A stretch of 64,000 bases of DNA from an uncultured Bacteroidia bacterium (GCA_943787465.1 CALSMN010000004.1:361762-425761); one strand, 5' to 3'; positions 1-10,317 are shown, numbered from the stretch's first letter. Made by a program: numbers and translations. The notes: a model not told the origin generated them from the letters alone.

Positions 1-3000
1 ACTGAATGAAGTTGAAGGAAAGGCATACACTGAAACCACAGAAGTGTCAATACCCACACAACCAAAACTGTCCGTAGCAGATACAATATATGTAGTATTT
101 TGAGTGGGATAAGCCAGAGTAGATGAGCTCGTTGAATTAGAAAGACTCGAACTTGGTGACCAAATGTAAGAAACCAAATTAGAGGGAGTAACAGATAAGA
201 TTACCGTATCATTCAAACATAATGTAGCATCGGTAGTAACTACATTCGGCAATTGATTTACAACAATCGTCACACTGTCCATGGCTTTACATCCAGTAAC
301 ATCAATTGTTTCTTGTAAATAATAGGTTGTTGAAAATAAGGGATAAACTACAGGATTAGCAATAGAATCTAAAGCAGAAATAGGAGTACTAGTCCATACA
401 TACGAGTTTCCAATGATACTAGATCCTCCAATCTGAATACTATCATAAGCACAAATGGTATCTGTATTACCCACAAAAGCACGAGGTAGAGTATCTACCG
501 TAATCGTTACTGTATCGTAATTATAGCATTGATAAGCTGCATTTACACTTAAAAAATACGTCGTGTTTGCTTTAGGTGATACATAGGGTTGAGCTTTGGA
601 AGAATTATACCCAGTAGGATTACTTGTCCATTGATAATTATACCCAGCAACATAGCTACCTAATTGAATGGAATCATTCAAACAAATAGAGGTATCTGTA
701 CCTGCATTGGCAGGAGGTAAAGCATTCACCGTAACGCTTACCGTGTCATAATTGATGCATCCTGTAATAGTATTAGAATCTAAAAGAATGTATTGTGTTG
801 TTACTTGAGGAGAAATCCGAACGTTGGTTTGATTCGAGAAGAAAGTAGATCCAATATACCATGAATACGTATGGTTTGACTCAATTTTAGGGTTTAGGTC
901 TATTGAATCATAAAGACAAATAAGGGTATCATTTCCTGCATTGGGATTAGGTAATGGGTGAACAATTATAGTAGTAGAATCCATTGAAGAACATGTCAAT
1001 GAATCTGTAAATATGTAGTATATTTTATGTGTACCTACACCTGCGATGGATGGATAAAAAACATTGGATACGATATAATTCGAATTTGAAGAGTATATAC
1101 CTCCAACTGGAGTTGCATTATTTAAAATAAAAGAATCTGCATCCACACAAACTGGAGATAAACTGGTAAAGCTAATCACAGGATTAGCCAGTACCGTAAT
1201 GGTATCATAATACGTGGTATCAGAGCACCGATTGGTTACCTTTAAAGATATTACAAATCGTCCAATAGAATCCGAACTGAAACTACCAGGATTGGCTGTA
1301 GTAGGTGATTGGATGGAGCCGCCCGAATAGGTCCATAAATACGTTGCAGTTGGATCATAGCAATTTTTAATCGAAATCGTATCTATTGATAATGGACTAT
1401 TCGCACAAATCGAATCTGCCGTAACATTAAAATAAATCTCTGGCCTAGTGGCTACGGTATCTAGTTTAGACAGGGAATCTAGTCCGCAATAGCTACTGTC
1501 GTATAATGTTATTTTGTAAATACCCGCACTTAAAAAATGAATTGAGGGGCTTTTTGATGTTGAAGTGGTGCTATCCACAAATTTCCAATAGGGCGAAGAA
1601 GGAGAACAATTGTTATCAATCCCCTGAATACTCCATCTATAAAATGCCGTATCACAGGAATTTACTGAGGGAGAGGTATTGATGATTTGCATTGTGTCTG
1701 GATTACACAAAAAGGTATTTGATAATCGATAAGAAGAATTAGGTTTAGGAACGACACATATCGTTTTGGAAAAAGAATCTACGCCACAATAATTAGCTAA
1801 AAAATATTTTATGGTAAATGTTCCTGCTGAATCAAATCTTAGTTTAATATCTTTAGTACCATAGTACCTGGATCTCGAAATATTACGTCCTAATGCACCT
1901 GAAGTGACATTAACACCCGTCATGGGGGTAATTGTCCAAAATTTCTTTAATGATTCTGAACATCCCAAATTAGGACTACCCGAATTTATGGATATTCCAG
2001 TAGAATCCGACCCAGATAAAGACATTGTATCTCCTTGACAAATCTTAGGATCTGGCGAGTTGGTAAACCGTGCATTTGCTCCTTTGTTGATATGAATAGG
2101 ATAGGCACTGGAATACGCTGAAGCACATTGATTCGATGCAATGACCTCAACATAAAAGCCATTTGCAATAGTATTTGCGGTATATCCACAAGAATTCTCT
2201 ACAAAAGTGAATGTAAACGTACTATCTGGCATACCCACACTCGGATGAAAGTATACCGAATCAACAAAACCTGGGTAATTTGATCTGATAGTATACTTAG
2301 TCCCTGGGAAATTAGCTGCACCAGAAGTATCCCGATAATTAATTCTGAACGATAAAGTATAGGGCGAGCAGCCCGTTGTATTCCCAGGATTTGTGATTCC
2401 AATCACAGGATTACTCCCATGAAAAACGGTATCAATAATTGAATCAACACACCCATTGCTTCCCGTTACACTGTAGTTTAAATAAAAATAGCCCTGTGAT
2501 GTGTAGGTATGTGACGTTGTTCCTTGATAACCATAATTAGATGGGGTTAAAGTAGATGATGATCCATCTCCCCAATTAATTGTATATGTACTATTAGTAC
2601 TTGTTGTGGTAGAAAAATTTTCCAGTGTTAGTGTATAATTACCATACCCTACACAATTGGTATAATCAGTCGTACCGTTAATTCCCGCTCCATAATCATA
2701 ATGGGTGATCGATGGTAAATCTTTGACCACGATTGTATCTATAAATACTGATACGCAACTGGAATCTGTTACTGTAAGTGTAACTATACGCGAGGTATTT
2801 CCAGAGCCTAGTGTAGAAGTTGTAAACGTATGTGAAGGATTTTTATTGGTAGAATTGGCACCCGTTGTACCAAAATTCCATGAAAAAATTGCACCTGAAC
2901 TAGCAAACCGCGTAGAATCAGAAAACGAAACAGTAGTTCCGGAACAAATGGTGTCATTTGATAATCCAAATTTAGCGTTTAAATTCAGTATGCTTATGGT

Positions 3001-3312
3001 AACAGAGTCCCTAATAATTCCAGACGAATAGGTGACATCTAAATAATATTTTGTAGTTTGAGTTGGGCTAACCGTTGGCGTTGAATCTGTTGAAAAAGCT
3101 GTAGATGATGCGGCAGAAGTCCAGCTATAACTGGATGGTGTTCCAGATGCCACTATTGGTTTACCGCCCAATTTAATGCTATCTCCAATACAAATAGCCG
3201 TATCCTTACCTGCGTCTATGGTTTGAGCAGAGATTTTTGTATGCAATAAAAGAAACAAAACACACCATATAAAAAATTGGCGGTTTCTTTTTAAACCAAT
3301 ATACAAACGCAT
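1..3312 (-). CDS. Giant secreted PKD/Ig-like repeat adhesin (5' part, runs off window)
   Basis: The reading frame is open from an ATG at 3312 to the window edge, 1104 codons without a stop, so the C-terminus is missing. The N-terminus is a signal peptide (MRLYIGLKRN then a hydrophobic stretch ending in KISAQ). The mature protein is a string of roughly 80-residue Ig/PKD-like modules that keep restarting with an AGxDTxIC-like motif (DAGKDTAIC, NAGNDTLIC, NAGTDTSIC) and contain YxW and TTYxLSV strands. Earlier modules resemble classical PKD domains (FSWNFG, INWGDGSSS). Proteins of this kind in Bacteroidota usually end in a T9SS sorting or gliding-motility-associated C-terminal domain and act at the cell surface. 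That end is not visible here, so secretion by T9SS is an inference. It is divergent from the AsmA-like gene across a 158-bp spacer. Confidence 0.85.
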   Translation of the reverse strand, partial: MRLYIGLKRNRQFFIWCVLFLLLHTKISAQTIDAGKDTAICIGDSIKLGGKPIVASGTPSSYSWTSAASSTAFSTDSTPTVSPTQTTKYYLDVTYSSGIIRDSVTISILNLNAKFGLSNDTICSGTTVSFSDSTRFASSGAIFSWNFGTTGANSTNKNPSHTFTTSTLGSGNTSRIVTLTVTDSSCVSVFIDTIVVKDLPSITHYDYGAGINGTTDYTNCVGYGNYTLTLENFSTTTSTNSTYTINWGDGSSSTLTPSNYGYQGTTSHTYTSQGYFYLNYSVTGSNGCVDSIIDTVFHGSNPVIGITNPGNTTGCSPYTLSFRINYRDTSGAANFPGTKYTIRSNYPGFVDSVYFHPSVGMPDSTFTFTFVENSCGYTANTIANGFYVEVIASNQCASAYSSAYPIHINKGANARFTNSPDPKICQGDTMSLSGSDSTGISINSGSPNLGCSESLKKFWTITPMTGVNVTSGALGRNISRSRYYGTKDIKLRFDSAGTFTIKYFLANYCGVDSFSKTICVVPKPNSSYRLSNTFLCNPDTMQIINTSPSVNSCDTAFYRWSIQGIDNNCSPSSPYWKFVDSTTSTSKSPSIHFLSAGIYKITLYDSSYCGLDSLSKLDTVATRPEIYFNVTADSICANSPLSIDTISIKNCYDPTATYLWTYSGGSIQSPTTANPGSFSSDSIGRFVISLKVTNRCSDTTYYDTITVLANPVISFTSLSPVCVDADSFILNNATPVGGIYSSNSNYIVSNVFYPSIAGVGTHKIYYIFTDSLTCSSMDSTTIIVHPLPNPNAGNDTLICLYDSIDLNPKIESNHTYSWYIGSTFFSNQTNVRISPQVTTQYILLDSNTITGCINYDTVSVTVNALPPANAGTDTSICLNDSIQLGSYVAGYNYQWTSNPTGYNSSKAQPYVSPKANTTYFLSVNAAYQCYNYDTVTITVDTLPRAFVGNTDTICAYDSIQIGGSSIIGNSYVWTSTPISALDSIANPVVYPLFSTTYYLQETIDVTGCKAMDSVTIVVNQLPNVVTTDATLCLNDTVILSVTPSNLVSYIWSPSSSLSNSTSSSTLAYPTQNTTYIVSATDSFGCVGIDTSVVSVYAFPSTSFS

Positions 3313-3342
3313 TCCTAATAAATTAGTTAAGATTGTTAGATA

Positions 3343-3350
3343 CAAATTTA
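3343..3350 (-). promoter_or_regulatory. Predicted -7 box (TAAATTTG) for the giant adhesin
   Basis: On the minus strand this reads TAAATTTG, a full match to the Bacteroidota -7 consensus TAnnTTTG. It lies 30 nt upstream of the adhesin ATG, in the spacer shared with the AsmA-like gene. I do not see a clear TTG/TTTG -33 element at the expected spacing, so support is the -7 box and its position only. Confidence 0.4.
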
Positions 3351-3470
3351 TGCATTTATATTCAGACGCTCCTTTGCGGTTTTTATTTCACTTAGGACAC
3401 ATCAAATTATAATGTTAATTCGTTAAATAAATTTACCTTAATTATTAATTAATTTGTCGATTATATCAGC

Positions 3471-5933
3471 GTGAATAAAGTAGTAAAAATAATTGCCTTA
3501 ATAGTCTTGAGCATTAGCTTGTGTGTGGCTGGGTTATTTTTTTACTTTCAGAAAAATATTCAACCAATTATACTATCAGAAATCAATAAATCGCTTCAAG
3601 TAAAAGTGAGTGTGGATAAGATTTCGGTATCGGGATTTAGAGACTTCCCCAAACTTGGGATTAAGTTTACCCAAATTAACATTGATGAGAGTACCCCTTA
3701 TTTTAATTCCAAGCTATTACAAGCTAAAGAAATAAATTTATTTCTAAATATCTATCAATTGTACCAAGGAGAATATGTCATTGACGAAATAATTGTTCGA
3801 GAAGGCACCATCCGAATAGCTGACCTTGCAACAAACACTAATTATGATATTTTCAAACCTACCAACGAAAAAGATAAAACTGAAGTCAATTTTGAAATTG
3901 AAAAATTGAAATTAGAGCACTGTAATTTAGTGTATGCAAATTCACCAAATAACTCAAAAATTTCAGGATACTCCCCTTCGTCAGAAATCAAGATAAAGTA
4001 TTCTAATCAATTGACTTATTTGGATATCAACTCAAAATTAGAGAAAGGGGTTATTTCTGTTGATGATGATATGTATGTTGATAAAAGAGATTTTGTTTTA
4101 AAAACAACGATAACTATTGATGATGAAAAAAAGAAAATAGAAGTGTCCCCAAGTGAGGTCATTATTGATGGCATCAAACTTTCAAGTCAAGGAAAAATAC
4201 AGTACGCAGACCATACTCGCATTGATATTTCATTTAAAAATGCGGAAACTGGAGCACAACAATTGATCCAATTATTACCGCCGTCTATGATTGCATCCCT
4301 TGGAGCCTATGACTTAACTGGAAACATGACAATACAAGGGTACATTCGGGGGAGTACTCATATCGATAGCTCATTATCTCTAGGCCTTCACTATGGTTTA
4401 GATAAAGCAAACCTGACACTCAAAGAAAATAAAATTGGAATTCGGAATTTGACGGCAAGTGGTGATGTATTAATTCCCAATTTGAACCGATTGGATAGAG
4501 CAACTGTAAATTGTGATTTACAAAGTGCAACCAGTGGTAAAAATCATATTTCAGGAAAAATAACTGTGATTGATTTCTTAAAACCAAAAATTCAATGGAA
4601 AGGAAAAGCTAAATTAGACCCTGTATTTTTAAGCAAATTTACAGACCAATCCAATTTTTCAGTAACTCAGGGAAGTATTGGACTAAATGGCACATTATCA
4701 TTTACATACTTTACAGATCAGTCTACTATACTCCCTAATTCCTTAAATTATTTAGGGAATATAGCTATTGAAAATATACAAGGAAAAATAATAGATCCGC
4801 CACTTACTATTCATAAAATAGACGTTCTAATATCATCAGAAAATAACAATCTCATTATCCAAAATGGTATCGTAGATATCAATAATACCCATGCCCTTTT
4901 GAATGGTTCTATATCTAATATTCCTTCGTTATTTGATGGTAATGGTCAATCTAAAATGAGTGGGGATCTGATTATTAATCAACTCAATCTTAATGATTTT
5001 TTCGGTACAGAGTCTGCTGAAAGTAATCATTCTAACCCGAAGCCCATATTGCCCTTTCCATTGGAACTGAAAACAAGTATATCTCAATTTAAAATTAATG
5101 ATTTTGAAGCTGAAAGCATCGATGGATTGTTGGTTTCTGATCAGAATTCAGTGCGAATATCTGACTTGAAAATAAAAGCATTAGGAGGAGATGCAACGGG
5201 TAAAGTGTCTTTCCAAACTTGGGGAAAAAATTATTTATTAGACATTAACAGTAACTTGAAAAACATTAGTATTTTTCAATTATTCAAACAATTTAATAAT
5301 TTTTATCAACACGAAATTACCTATCAAAATATTAGTGGTGACCTCAACGGAACCATTCATACAAAAATTATATTAGATTCTAAATTTGAACCTATACTTC
5401 CTAAACTGTATGTTAAATCAAATATAGAAATCAATAACGGGGCTCTTATTGGATATGAGCCATTAAAAGAACTTTCAACATTTGTAAAAATTGATGATTT
5501 AGAAAATGTTACGTTTAAAACATTGAAAAATTCGATAGAAATTTTTGATCAAACTATTTTCATTCCTAAAATGAAAATTGAAAATAATGCACTTAATTTA
5601 GTACTTGAAGGTTCTCATACCTTTGAGAATTATATGAACTACTCCATGGAGCTAAGTGTGGCTGAGCTATTAGCTACCAAAGCCAATTGGATTGCTAAAA
5701 AAGCAGAAAAAAGAATAGAACGAAATAAAAATGGAGGTCTTACAGCCTATGTTTTAATGGAGGGTACCCCTGAAGATTTAAAAATAAAATACGATCGTAC
5801 TTCTGTTAAAAATAATATCAAGGATGAGATGAAAAATGAAAAAAGAAAATTTATACAAACACTCAAAGGAGAAAACATTGAAAATGAGAATTCAATTGAT
5901 TTAAAAAACTATGATGATGTCTGGGATGAGTGA
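3471..5933 (+). CDS. AsmA-like inner-membrane-anchored protein
   Basis: 820 residues from a GTG start. One N-terminal transmembrane segment (about residues 7-26, IIALIVLSISLCVAGLFFY) is followed by a long, beta-rich periplasmic region. The opening after the membrane segment, with an early FPxLGIKF-type strand, is typical of AsmA/TamB-related proteins, and residues about 600-770 resemble the conserved AsmA C-terminal block. Family members are thought to act in envelope lipid transport or outer-membrane assembly; the cargo here cannot be told. The C-terminal 50 residues are charged and low in complexity. Its stop codon abuts the stop of the convergent hemW gene with no base between. The neighbouring BamA/TamA-like gene at 7112 makes an outer-membrane assembly or lipid role plausible, as inference. 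Confidence 0.75.
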   Translation: MNKVVKIIALIVLSISLCVAGLFFYFQKNIQPIILSEINKSLQVKVSVDKISVSGFRDFPKLGIKFTQINIDESTPYFNSKLLQAKEINLFLNIYQLYQGEYVIDEIIVREGTIRIADLATNTNYDIFKPTNEKDKTEVNFEIEKLKLEHCNLVYANSPNNSKISGYSPSSEIKIKYSNQLTYLDINSKLEKGVISVDDDMYVDKRDFVLKTTITIDDEKKKIEVSPSEVIIDGIKLSSQGKIQYADHTRIDISFKNAETGAQQLIQLLPPSMIASLGAYDLTGNMTIQGYIRGSTHIDSSLSLGLHYGLDKANLTLKENKIGIRNLTASGDVLIPNLNRLDRATVNCDLQSATSGKNHISGKITVIDFLKPKIQWKGKAKLDPVFLSKFTDQSNFSVTQGSIGLNGTLSFTYFTDQSTILPNSLNYLGNIAIENIQGKIIDPPLTIHKIDVLISSENNNLIIQNGIVDINNTHALLNGSISNIPSLFDGNGQSKMSGDLIINQLNLNDFFGTESAESNHSNPKPILPFPLELKTSISQFKINDFEAESIDGLLVSDQNSVRISDLKIKALGGDATGKVSFQTWGKNYLLDINSNLKNISIFQLFKQFNNFYQHEITYQNISGDLNGTIHTKIILDSKFEPILPKLYVKSNIEINNGALIGYEPLKELSTFVKIDDLENVTFKTLKNSIEIFDQTIFIPKMKIENNALNLVLEGSHTFENYMNYSMELSVAELLATKANWIAKKAEKRIERNKNGGLTAYVLMEGTPEDLKIKYDRTSVKNNIKDEMKNEKRKFIQTLKGENIENENSIDLKNYDDVWDE

Positions 5934-7067
5934 TTATACATCCACAAACATTGAACTTGCAATATGATCAGCAAATAAAAATCCCACTTCAGTTAATCGG
6001 ATGTTTTCTTTTTTCTTTACCATCCACTGAATAGACACCCAGTAGTTAATTTCTTTCTCAAATAAAGTATAAATATCATATCCGTATTTTAATTTAAAAG
6101 ATTGCTGATTAACCCCCCACTTTGTTCTTAAACCAGTAAGTAGTTTTTCATTGATTTGATCTGAAATGGTCAAAACTTCAAAATCGCGATAATCTCCATT
6201 TTGTCTACTTAAATCGAGATAAGAATCATTACTGCTTACATTCCAGTATCTTTTTTCTTGGTCGTAACTATGGGCCGAAGGCCCTATCCCCAAATACTTT
6301 ATACCCTCCCAATAGGATTTATTATGCCTAGCGTAATTTTCCTTCTTACAAAAAGAGGATACTTCATAATGATCCCATCCCAAAGATTGAGATAATTCCA
6401 CCAAAATAGTATAGTGTTCTGAAGAACCATCATCTAAGGGCTTTAGATACTTTTTCTGTTTCACTAATTTAGAATAAGGCGTATTTTCTTCAAGTGTTAA
6501 ACTATATGCCGATAAATGATTAATTGGAAGTTCAAAAGCTTTTTTGACCGTACTTTCCCAAACCGAATTGCTCAATTGAGGTAAACCATATATCAAATCA
6601 ATGGTAATATCATTAAATCCAACTTGAGCTGCATCATGAATACATTGTATACTTTGATGGGCATTATGACTTCTGTTCATCCAGCTTAAATGATCATCAT
6701 CAAAGCTTTGCACACCAACACTGAGCCTATTTATACCTGCAAATTTTAAACCTTGCAGAAAAGAAAAGTTCAAATCATCCGGATTACACTCAAATGTGAT
6801 TTCAGCGTCTTGTGCTACTGTATAGTGTGAATGAATTGCCGCCATAATATCGTCCAATTCTTCCAACGATAGAACACTCGGAGTGCCTCCTCCAAAATAA
6901 ATGGTACGAATTATTTCTTTAGGTTTAAAAAAATCAGTTCTTGAAATAACCTCTTGAATAAGAGCCCCTACAATTTCTTTCTTTTTCTTGAATGAAACTG
7001 AAAAATGAAAATCACAATAAAAACAGGCTTTTTTACAAAAAGGGATGTGTATATATATTCCAGCCAT
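5934..7067 (-). CDS. hemW: HemW-like radical SAM protein (coproporphyrinogen III oxidase-like)
   Basis: 377 residues from the ATG at 7067. A TTG 14 codons upstream is possible, but homologues begin with the AGIYIHIPFC motif, which the ATG fits. The radical SAM iron-sulfur cysteines are visible as PFCKKACFYCDFH (CxxxCxxC), followed by the glycine-rich YFGGGTPS motif that contacts S-adenosylmethionine. HemW members bind haem and insert it into respiratory enzymes; older annotations call them oxygen-independent coproporphyrinogen oxidases. True HemN-type oxidases are longer at the N-terminus and have a fourth cysteine, which is not evident here. It is convergent with the AsmA-like gene and divergent from the BamA-like gene; hemD lies a few genes away. 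Confidence 0.88.
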   Translation of the reverse strand: MAGIYIHIPFCKKACFYCDFHFSVSFKKKKEIVGALIQEVISRTDFFKPKEIIRTIYFGGGTPSVLSLEELDDIMAAIHSHYTVAQDAEITFECNPDDLNFSFLQGLKFAGINRLSVGVQSFDDDHLSWMNRSHNAHQSIQCIHDAAQVGFNDITIDLIYGLPQLSNSVWESTVKKAFELPINHLSAYSLTLEENTPYSKLVKQKKYLKPLDDGSSEHYTILVELSQSLGWDHYEVSSFCKKENYARHNKSYWEGIKYLGIGPSAHSYDQEKRYWNVSSNDSYLDLSRQNGDYRDFEVLTISDQINEKLLTGLRTKWGVNQQSFKLKYGYDIYTLFEKEINYWVSIQWMVKKKENIRLTEVGFLFADHIASSMFVDV

Positions 7068-7094
7068 GAAAATTTTTAGTCCTGCAATATCGTT

Positions 7095-7102
7095 TATTTT
7101 TG
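7095..7102 (+). promoter_or_regulatory. Predicted -7 box (TATTTTTG) for the BamA/TamA-like gene
   Basis: TATTTTTG is a full match to TAnnTTTG and ends nine bases before the GTG start at 7112. Transcription would begin at about the start codon, so the mRNA would have almost no leader. The box lies between the divergent hemW start at 7067 and this gene. No obvious -33 TTG was found. Confidence 0.5.
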
Positions 7103-7111
7103 TAAGCAAAC

Positions 7112-8851
7112 GTGTATAAACTTATCGTCATTTTTAGCTTATTTTTTGCTCCATTTTTATGCAAAGCTCAGAAAGTAATGCTGAGTTTATATTATCAAAA
7201 TACCGTTTCTCACATGGCTGTTTTGGATTCTGTAGAAGCTAAAAATAAAGTGCACGACTTCATTGAAAAACAGCGAGAAGATGGATATTTAGGTGTTCAA
7301 ATTGACACCTTAATATTTCATAATGACTCGATTCGTTGTTTTGTTGATTTAAACAAAAAATATACCCATATTCAGATAAATAAGCATAATCTAACTGAAG
7401 AATATGCAGAAGATGAATCCGGACTTTGTATGAATTTAGCAGCCTTTTCAAAACTCCAAAGTCAAATCCTATATAATTATGAAAATAATGGATACCCCTT
7501 TGTTTCTATCTCCTTGACTCAACCCCAAATTCGAACAGATACACTGTTGTGCGATTTAATAGTAGAACCCTATATACAATTTAAATATGACACATTGAGA
7601 ATAATTGGAAATGCTTCCGTATCTAAAAAATATATCAGTAATTATTTAGGCATAATCCCAGGTAAGATATATCGTGAGCAAGATGTCATGAACATTGATA
7701 ATCGATTACAGAACCTACCTATTGTCCAGCTAAAATCTGCCAGCCAAGCCATCTTTAATAGGGGAATTGTACAACTTATACTTCATCTAGATGATGCAGT
7801 TATAGATCGATTTGATGGGATTGTAGGTATCGCTCCCAATAGCACAAATCAGGACAAAAATGATTTACTTGTTACTGGAGAAATAAACATAGGATTAAAT
7901 AATTTATTTCAAAGTGGTCAGCAACTTGAGCTTCAATGGAAAAATTATCTAAAAAACTCTCAAAAATTAGACATATCTGTGGGGTTACCTTATCTATTAA
8001 ATACCAAAATAGGTATTAATGGAGAGATGAAACTCAATAAATTTGATACCCTTTTTGTAAATATTGCCAGCAAGTTAGCGGTGAGGTATCAGAACAAAGG
8101 AAATGATTATCTCCAGTTTTATTATCAAAACATTAATAGCAATTTGCTAAACGTGGATACGAATGCCGTAAGGACGTTGAAACGAATACCTGACAATAAT
8201 CCCTATCAAATAGACAACTATGGATTAGCTATTTTTCATCAAAAAATAGACCACATATCTAACCCAAGAAAAGGGTTCTCGCTGCTAACAGACGTCGCTA
8301 TTGGACAAAAAACCATACAGCGAGATAATGATATCGCTCAAATGCAATTTTTTGACCAAACAATCGGAAAATATATTTCTTTATATGACACTTTAAAAAT
8401 TAAACATACCCGATTAGATGTTAACATAGACATATCATCTTTTATTCCGATTATGAAAAAAAGCACCATCCATCAACGTCTTGCATTTCAAGGATTATTT
8501 TCAGACCAAATCTTTTTTAGCGAATTACACAATTTTGGCGGTTTTTCTACACTAAAAGGATTTGACGAAAATGAATTTTTTGCTAGTAAATTATTAAGAT
8601 ATACGATTGAGTATCGTTATCTAATCAGTAAAAATAGTCATATTGGGATGTTCTTTAACATGGGTGCTTACCAAAATGATTTGATTCAAAAATCTGAATT
8701 ATATGATACGCCATTGGGTATAGGATTTATATGTAATTTACAAGTTGGGCAGGGCCTATTAAATCTAGCCTATGCTCTGGGATCGGAACAAGGTAACGGT
8801 TTTCAACTCAACACAGCAAAGATTCATTTTGGAATTATTAATTATTTTTAA
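7112..8851 (+). CDS. BamA/TamA-like outer-membrane beta-barrel protein
   Basis: 579 residues from a GTG start, with a signal peptide (hydrophobic run ending PFLCKAQ). Residues about 20-220 form POTRA-like segments, including a typical linker IIGNASVSKKYISNYLG and a conserved PGKIY motif. The remainder is predicted to form a D15/Omp85-type barrel with a FGGFSTLKGFDENEF-like motif, and the chain ends in phenylalanine, the usual terminal signal for barrel insertion. At 579 residues it is shorter than BamA and closer to TamA-like paralogues. The AsmA-like protein nearby fits a shared role in outer-membrane protein or lipid traffic. Its exact substrate is unknown. Confidence 0.75.
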   Translation: MYKLIVIFSLFFAPFLCKAQKVMLSLYYQNTVSHMAVLDSVEAKNKVHDFIEKQREDGYLGVQIDTLIFHNDSIRCFVDLNKKYTHIQINKHNLTEEYAEDESGLCMNLAAFSKLQSQILYNYENNGYPFVSISLTQPQIRTDTLLCDLIVEPYIQFKYDTLRIIGNASVSKKYISNYLGIIPGKIYREQDVMNIDNRLQNLPIVQLKSASQAIFNRGIVQLILHLDDAVIDRFDGIVGIAPNSTNQDKNDLLVTGEINIGLNNLFQSGQQLELQWKNYLKNSQKLDISVGLPYLLNTKIGINGEMKLNKFDTLFVNIASKLAVRYQNKGNDYLQFYYQNINSNLLNVDTNAVRTLKRIPDNNPYQIDNYGLAIFHQKIDHISNPRKGFSLLTDVAIGQKTIQRDNDIAQMQFFDQTIGKYISLYDTLKIKHTRLDVNIDISSFIPIMKKSTIHQRLAFQGLFSDQIFFSELHNFGGFSTLKGFDENEFFASKLLRYTIEYRYLISKNSHIGMFFNMGAYQNDLIQKSELYDTPLGIGFICNLQVGQGLLNLAYALGSEQGNGFQLNTAKIHFGIINYF

Positions 8852-8907
8852 TTTTATGTAACACCTTTGTGACTTTGAAATTAACTACCCTTTTTTGTGA
8901 TATAATC

Positions 8908-9558
8908 ATGCGAAATGAGATCCCAACGATCTTAAAATTTTCGCTATTAATAGTATTGCTTTTTATTGCCACTATCTATATCTTAAACCCAAAATGGTTT
9001 TTACAAATAAAGCTTTTGACATTAATTCCTATCCAGAGGTTTCAATGGAAATCTGAAAAATACAATGGAAATTTTCAATTTAGAATAGCTTCCTTTTTTA
9101 CCTCTACCCTAATTTTCAGTATCACTATATTTTCATATATACCCATGGATTTTAGCCAATTCAAATTCCGTAGCACCCTCTTATTCTTTGGTATTTATGG
9201 TAGCTTGATTGGTTTATTTATATTAAAATTAGTCTTAGATCATACTTATTTTTGGTTACACAAGGACAAGCAATCTGTGCTATTGATAACTGACTATCAA
9301 TATGGCTTAAATCAGTCTTTTGCATTTCTTATTGGAGGGATTACGCTTATCGATGTATATTATTTTCGATTATCAAGTCCACTAATTACAATCGTATTTA
9401 TTATCTTCATTTTATATCTAATTGCTCGAATATTTGGAACTTTTAAAATCCTATTAAGTAATTTTCAATATCCAATTTTCAGTGTAATTGTTTACCTTTG
9501 CACATTCGAAATTGTATCTATCATGGTGTTTGTTAAGATATTAATCGAATTTTTTTAA
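8908..9558 (+). CDS. DUF4271 multi-pass membrane protein
   Basis: 216 residues from the ATG at 8908; a GTG at 8869 would add 13 residues. It has about six hydrophobic segments (first at residues 9-27), consistent with the DUF4271 family of Bacteroidota integral membrane proteins. No catalytic motif is visible. It lies 12 bp upstream of hemD on the same strand, a neighbourhood I associate with DUF4271 genes, so a link with tetrapyrrole metabolism or the membrane step served by hemD is conceivable but unproven. Start choice is uncertain. Confidence 0.7.
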   Translation: MRNEIPTILKFSLLIVLLFIATIYILNPKWFLQIKLLTLIPIQRFQWKSEKYNGNFQFRIASFFTSTLIFSITIFSYIPMDFSQFKFRSTLLFFGIYGSLIGLFILKLVLDHTYFWLHKDKQSVLLITDYQYGLNQSFAFLIGGITLIDVYYFRLSSPLITIVFIIFILYLIARIFGTFKILLSNFQYPIFSVIVYLCTFEIVSIMVFVKILIEFF

Positions 9559-9570
9559 AAAAGAAATAAA

Positions 9571-10317
9571 TTGAGCGTTAAAAGTATTCTTATTTCTCAA
9601 CCTCATCCAGGAGGTAAAAAAACGGTTTACGATATTCTCACTGAAAAGTATGGTATAACGGTAGATTTTCATCCATTTATCGAAGTCAAATCGGTTCATG
9701 CTCGTGATTTACGTAAACAAAAGTTGCGTATACTTGATCATGATGCTATCATTTTTAACTCTAGAAATGCTATTGATCATTTCTTTAGGATTGTTGACGA
9801 AATGAAAGTTGAAATCCCTCCTACAATGAAATATTTTTGTACAAATGAGGGAGTTTCGCTGTATATTCAAAAATATACCCAGCTCCGAAAAAGAAAGATG
9901 TTTGTTGGAAAAGGAACGAATGCATCTTTCCTAGAATTACTAAAAAAACACAAAGCGCTTAATTACTTATTCCCTTGCTCTAATATAAGAAATGAGGTCA
10001 TCCCTAATTTCTTGGAACTCCATGAAATTAATCACACTGAAGCAATAATGTATCATACTGTGAATTCTGATTTATCTGATTTGGCTAGTGTTTATTACGA
10101 TATTTTAGTGTTTTTTAGTCCTCAAGGAATCTCCTCACTTTTCGCTAATTTCCCAGATTTTGAGCAAGAAAATAGAGCAATAGCTGGCTGGGGAAAAACA
10201 ACAGACTTAGCACTTATAGAAGCTGGTCTTAAAAACACGATTCCAGCACCATCCCCAGAACATCCGAGTATGGTTGCTGCTTTAGAAGCATATATCAAGA
10301 ATAGCCTCAAGAAATAA
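9571..10317 (+). CDS. hemD: Uroporphyrinogen-III synthase family protein
   Basis: 248 residues from a TTG start. The N-terminal ILISQPHPGG, the IIFNSRNAIDHFF block (residues about 60-73), and the later FFSPQGISSLF and IAGWGKTT blocks match the two-lobed HemD fold, which cyclises hydroxymethylbilane to uroporphyrinogen III. The family is highly divergent, so recognition rests on these blocks and the normal length (about 250). It follows the DUF4271 gene by 12 bp and overlaps the convergent methyltransferase gene by 11 bp. It is the only classical haem pathway gene here besides the accessory hemW. Confidence 0.8.
   Translation: MSVKSILISQPHPGGKKTVYDILTEKYGITVDFHPFIEVKSVHARDLRKQKLRILDHDAIIFNSRNAIDHFFRIVDEMKVEIPPTMKYFCTNEGVSLYIQKYTQLRKRKMFVGKGTNASFLELLKKHKALNYLFPCSNIRNEVIPNFLELHEINHTEAIMYHTVNSDLSDLASVYYDILVFFSPQGISSLFANFPDFEQENRAIAGWGKTTDLALIEAGLKNTIPAPSPEHPSMVAALEAYIKNSLKK

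Noticed and set aside
2705-3031. 108-codon plus-strand frame
   Set aside because: It is the antisense shadow of the PKD-repeat adhesin and has no signal, motif or promoter of its own.
7068-7109. TTG start for hemW 14 codons upstream
   Set aside because: Homologues begin at the AGIYIHIPFC motif; the extension overlaps the divergent gene's promoter box.
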